A stretch of 64,000 nt of DNA, taken from contig SMNZ01000004.1 of NCBI GenBank assembly GCA_004353515.1, forward strand, positions 124,001 to 188,000, written 5' to 3'. This DNA is from Alteromonadaceae bacterium M269 (lineage in GTDB: Bacteria > Pseudomonadota > Gammaproteobacteria > Enterobacterales > Alteromonadaceae). Both the position numbers and the translations under genes were made by a program. The notes below the pieces were generated by a model, which made no database searches, was not told the DNA's origin, and saw only the letters and a list, made by a program, of their open reading frames with translations. Of this stretch, positions 63,404-64,000 are shown in pieces (position 1 is the stretch's first letter; each line of letters begins with the position of its first letter).

Positions 63404-64000
63404 AAACTTCCTCCATGGTGCTCCATTTATAGTCTTTGGTCAGCTGAATCAATTTACTCTCCATTTTTGACAGATTTATATAGTGACGTACTTTGGACTT
63501 AAACCCAGCCCCTTCAACTCTTGGCTGTTCTGGATCAATTTCCCATGGATGGAAATAGAAACTATAAGGTTGATCTTCCGTTGCCAGATACTTTTGAATA
63601 CGGCGTTTCGACAGCCAGTAAGGATAAAGACGGAAATAACCGCCGCCACCAATGCCGGTATGCTTTGCGCCCTTTTTTATTGTTGGTATTGGTATCTCAA
63701 TAATCCCTTCTGGACGTTGGTATTTAAACCTAGGCCAATCTGGAACACCGTATAAGTCGTGCTCTACAGGGTAAGTGCTCGATGAATAGACAAAACCTAA
63801 ATCGGCTAAAACGGAATAAACCCAGGTATTCGAATCATTAATTGAAAAGCTCGGCGCACGATAGCCTTTAAGCTTAACACCGGAGATATCTTCTAGAATT
63901 TGCTTAGACTCGGTAACGTCTTTAACAAATTCCTCTTTGGTCATCTCAGTCGCGCGCCTGTGATTTAAGCCATGACTTGCCAACTCATGCCCCTCATCAA
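63393..64000 (-). CDS. XrtA-associated polysaccharide deacetylase (NodB with DUF3473 tail), N-terminus cut
   Basis: About 202 C-terminal codons are in the window; the frame is open to the edge (reads DEGHELASHGLNHRRATEMT). HELASHGLNHR is the second NodB metal motif, and GYRAPSFSINDSNTWVYSVL and FYFHPWEIDPEQPRV are the conserved blocks of the XrtA-linked deacetylase family with DUF3473. It should deacetylate the polymer. It is the most upstream gene seen of the right-arm operon and overlaps the FemAB gene. Confidence 0.92.
   Translation of the reverse strand, partial: DEGHELASHGLNHRRATEMTKEEFVKDVTESKQILEDISGVKLKGYRAPSFSINDSNTWVYSVLADLGFVYSSSTYPVEHDLYGVPDWPRFKYQRPEGIIEIPIPTIKKGAKHTGIGGGGYFRLYPYWLSKRRIQKYLATEDQPYSFYFHPWEIDPEQPRVEGAGFKSKVRHYINLSKMESKLIQLTKDYKWSTMEEVFGA

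Overview
The window looks like chromosomal DNA of an AT-rich, Gram-negative, probably marine gammaproteobacterium. It carries a complete Mla outer-membrane lipid system, a glutaredoxin-fused peroxiredoxin, a GlyGly-CTERM protein and a large exosortase A (XrtA/PEP-CTERM) export and exopolysaccharide locus. The species cannot be fixed from sequence alone; a Kangiella/Aliikangiella-like lineage is a guess. No tRNA, rRNA, CRISPR array or insertion sequence was seen. Layout. (1) 1-3.9 kb: aromatic catabolism around homogentisate (start of hmgA, a two-component flavin hydroxylase resembling MhaA/MhaB, a divergent MBL-fold hydrolase and a MarR regulator), with a repeated palindromic operator candidate between the divergent genes. 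(2) 3.9-9.2 kb: a membrane-anchored AraC regulator, a CPBP protease, and a long FG-GAP/VCBS surface protein with a GlyGly-CTERM tail whose frame is broken by two in-frame TGA codons. (3) 9.5-14.6 kb: SDR, phosphotransferase and acyl-CoA dehydrogenase with a divergent LysR gene, an arrangement like hydroxyacyl-CoA catabolism of the LvaA/C/D type, followed by a Prx-Grx peroxidase. (4) 14.9-16.2 kb: a GEMM-I cyclic-di-GMP riboswitch leading into a ParA-like ATPase and an overlapping small putative ribbon-helix-helix protein. (5) 16.2-21.0 kb: one minus-strand operon joining an anti-sigma-type kinase, a STAS protein, MlaF, MlaE, MlaD, MlaC and a SpoIIE-type phosphatase, that is, Mla lipid transport inside a partner-switching module. 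(6) 21.1-64 kb: the XrtA locus. Its left arm (minus strand) holds a nucleotide-sugar epimerase and dehydrogenase, PrsR, PrsK, a nucleotidyltransferase, HprK-related kinase A, a PqqD-like protein that apparently starts at ATT, a Tat-signal protein and a secreted protease. Its middle (plus strand) holds a YdcF-like protein, a LuxI-like acyltransferase, WecB, WecC, a ThiF/E1-like protein, a PEP-CTERM protein, PrsT, a GNAT/propeller fusion, a degenerate LMW phosphatase, MBOAT and SGNH-like O-acetylation proteins, a deacetylase, a glycosyltransferase, a 26-residue membrane peptide, an O-ligase and a flippase. Its right arm (minus strand) holds a heparinase-like lyase, a PaaK-like ligase, four glycosyltransferases, an amidotransferase, exosortase A fused to EpsI, a FemAB protein and a polysaccharide deacetylase cut by the window end. 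How the parts work together. PrsK/PrsR should drive sigma-54 promoters, and two good -24/-12 elements were found: one before the PEP-CTERM gene and one before the Tat-signal protein that heads the HPr-rel-A genes. Polymer made by the glycosyltransferases, flippase and ligase is the probable partner of the PEP-CTERM protein processed by XrtA. The most interesting points are the c-di-GMP-controlled ParA/RHH pair, the partner-switch/Mla operon, and the HPr-rel-A genes with their Tat-signal companion under sigma-54 control.
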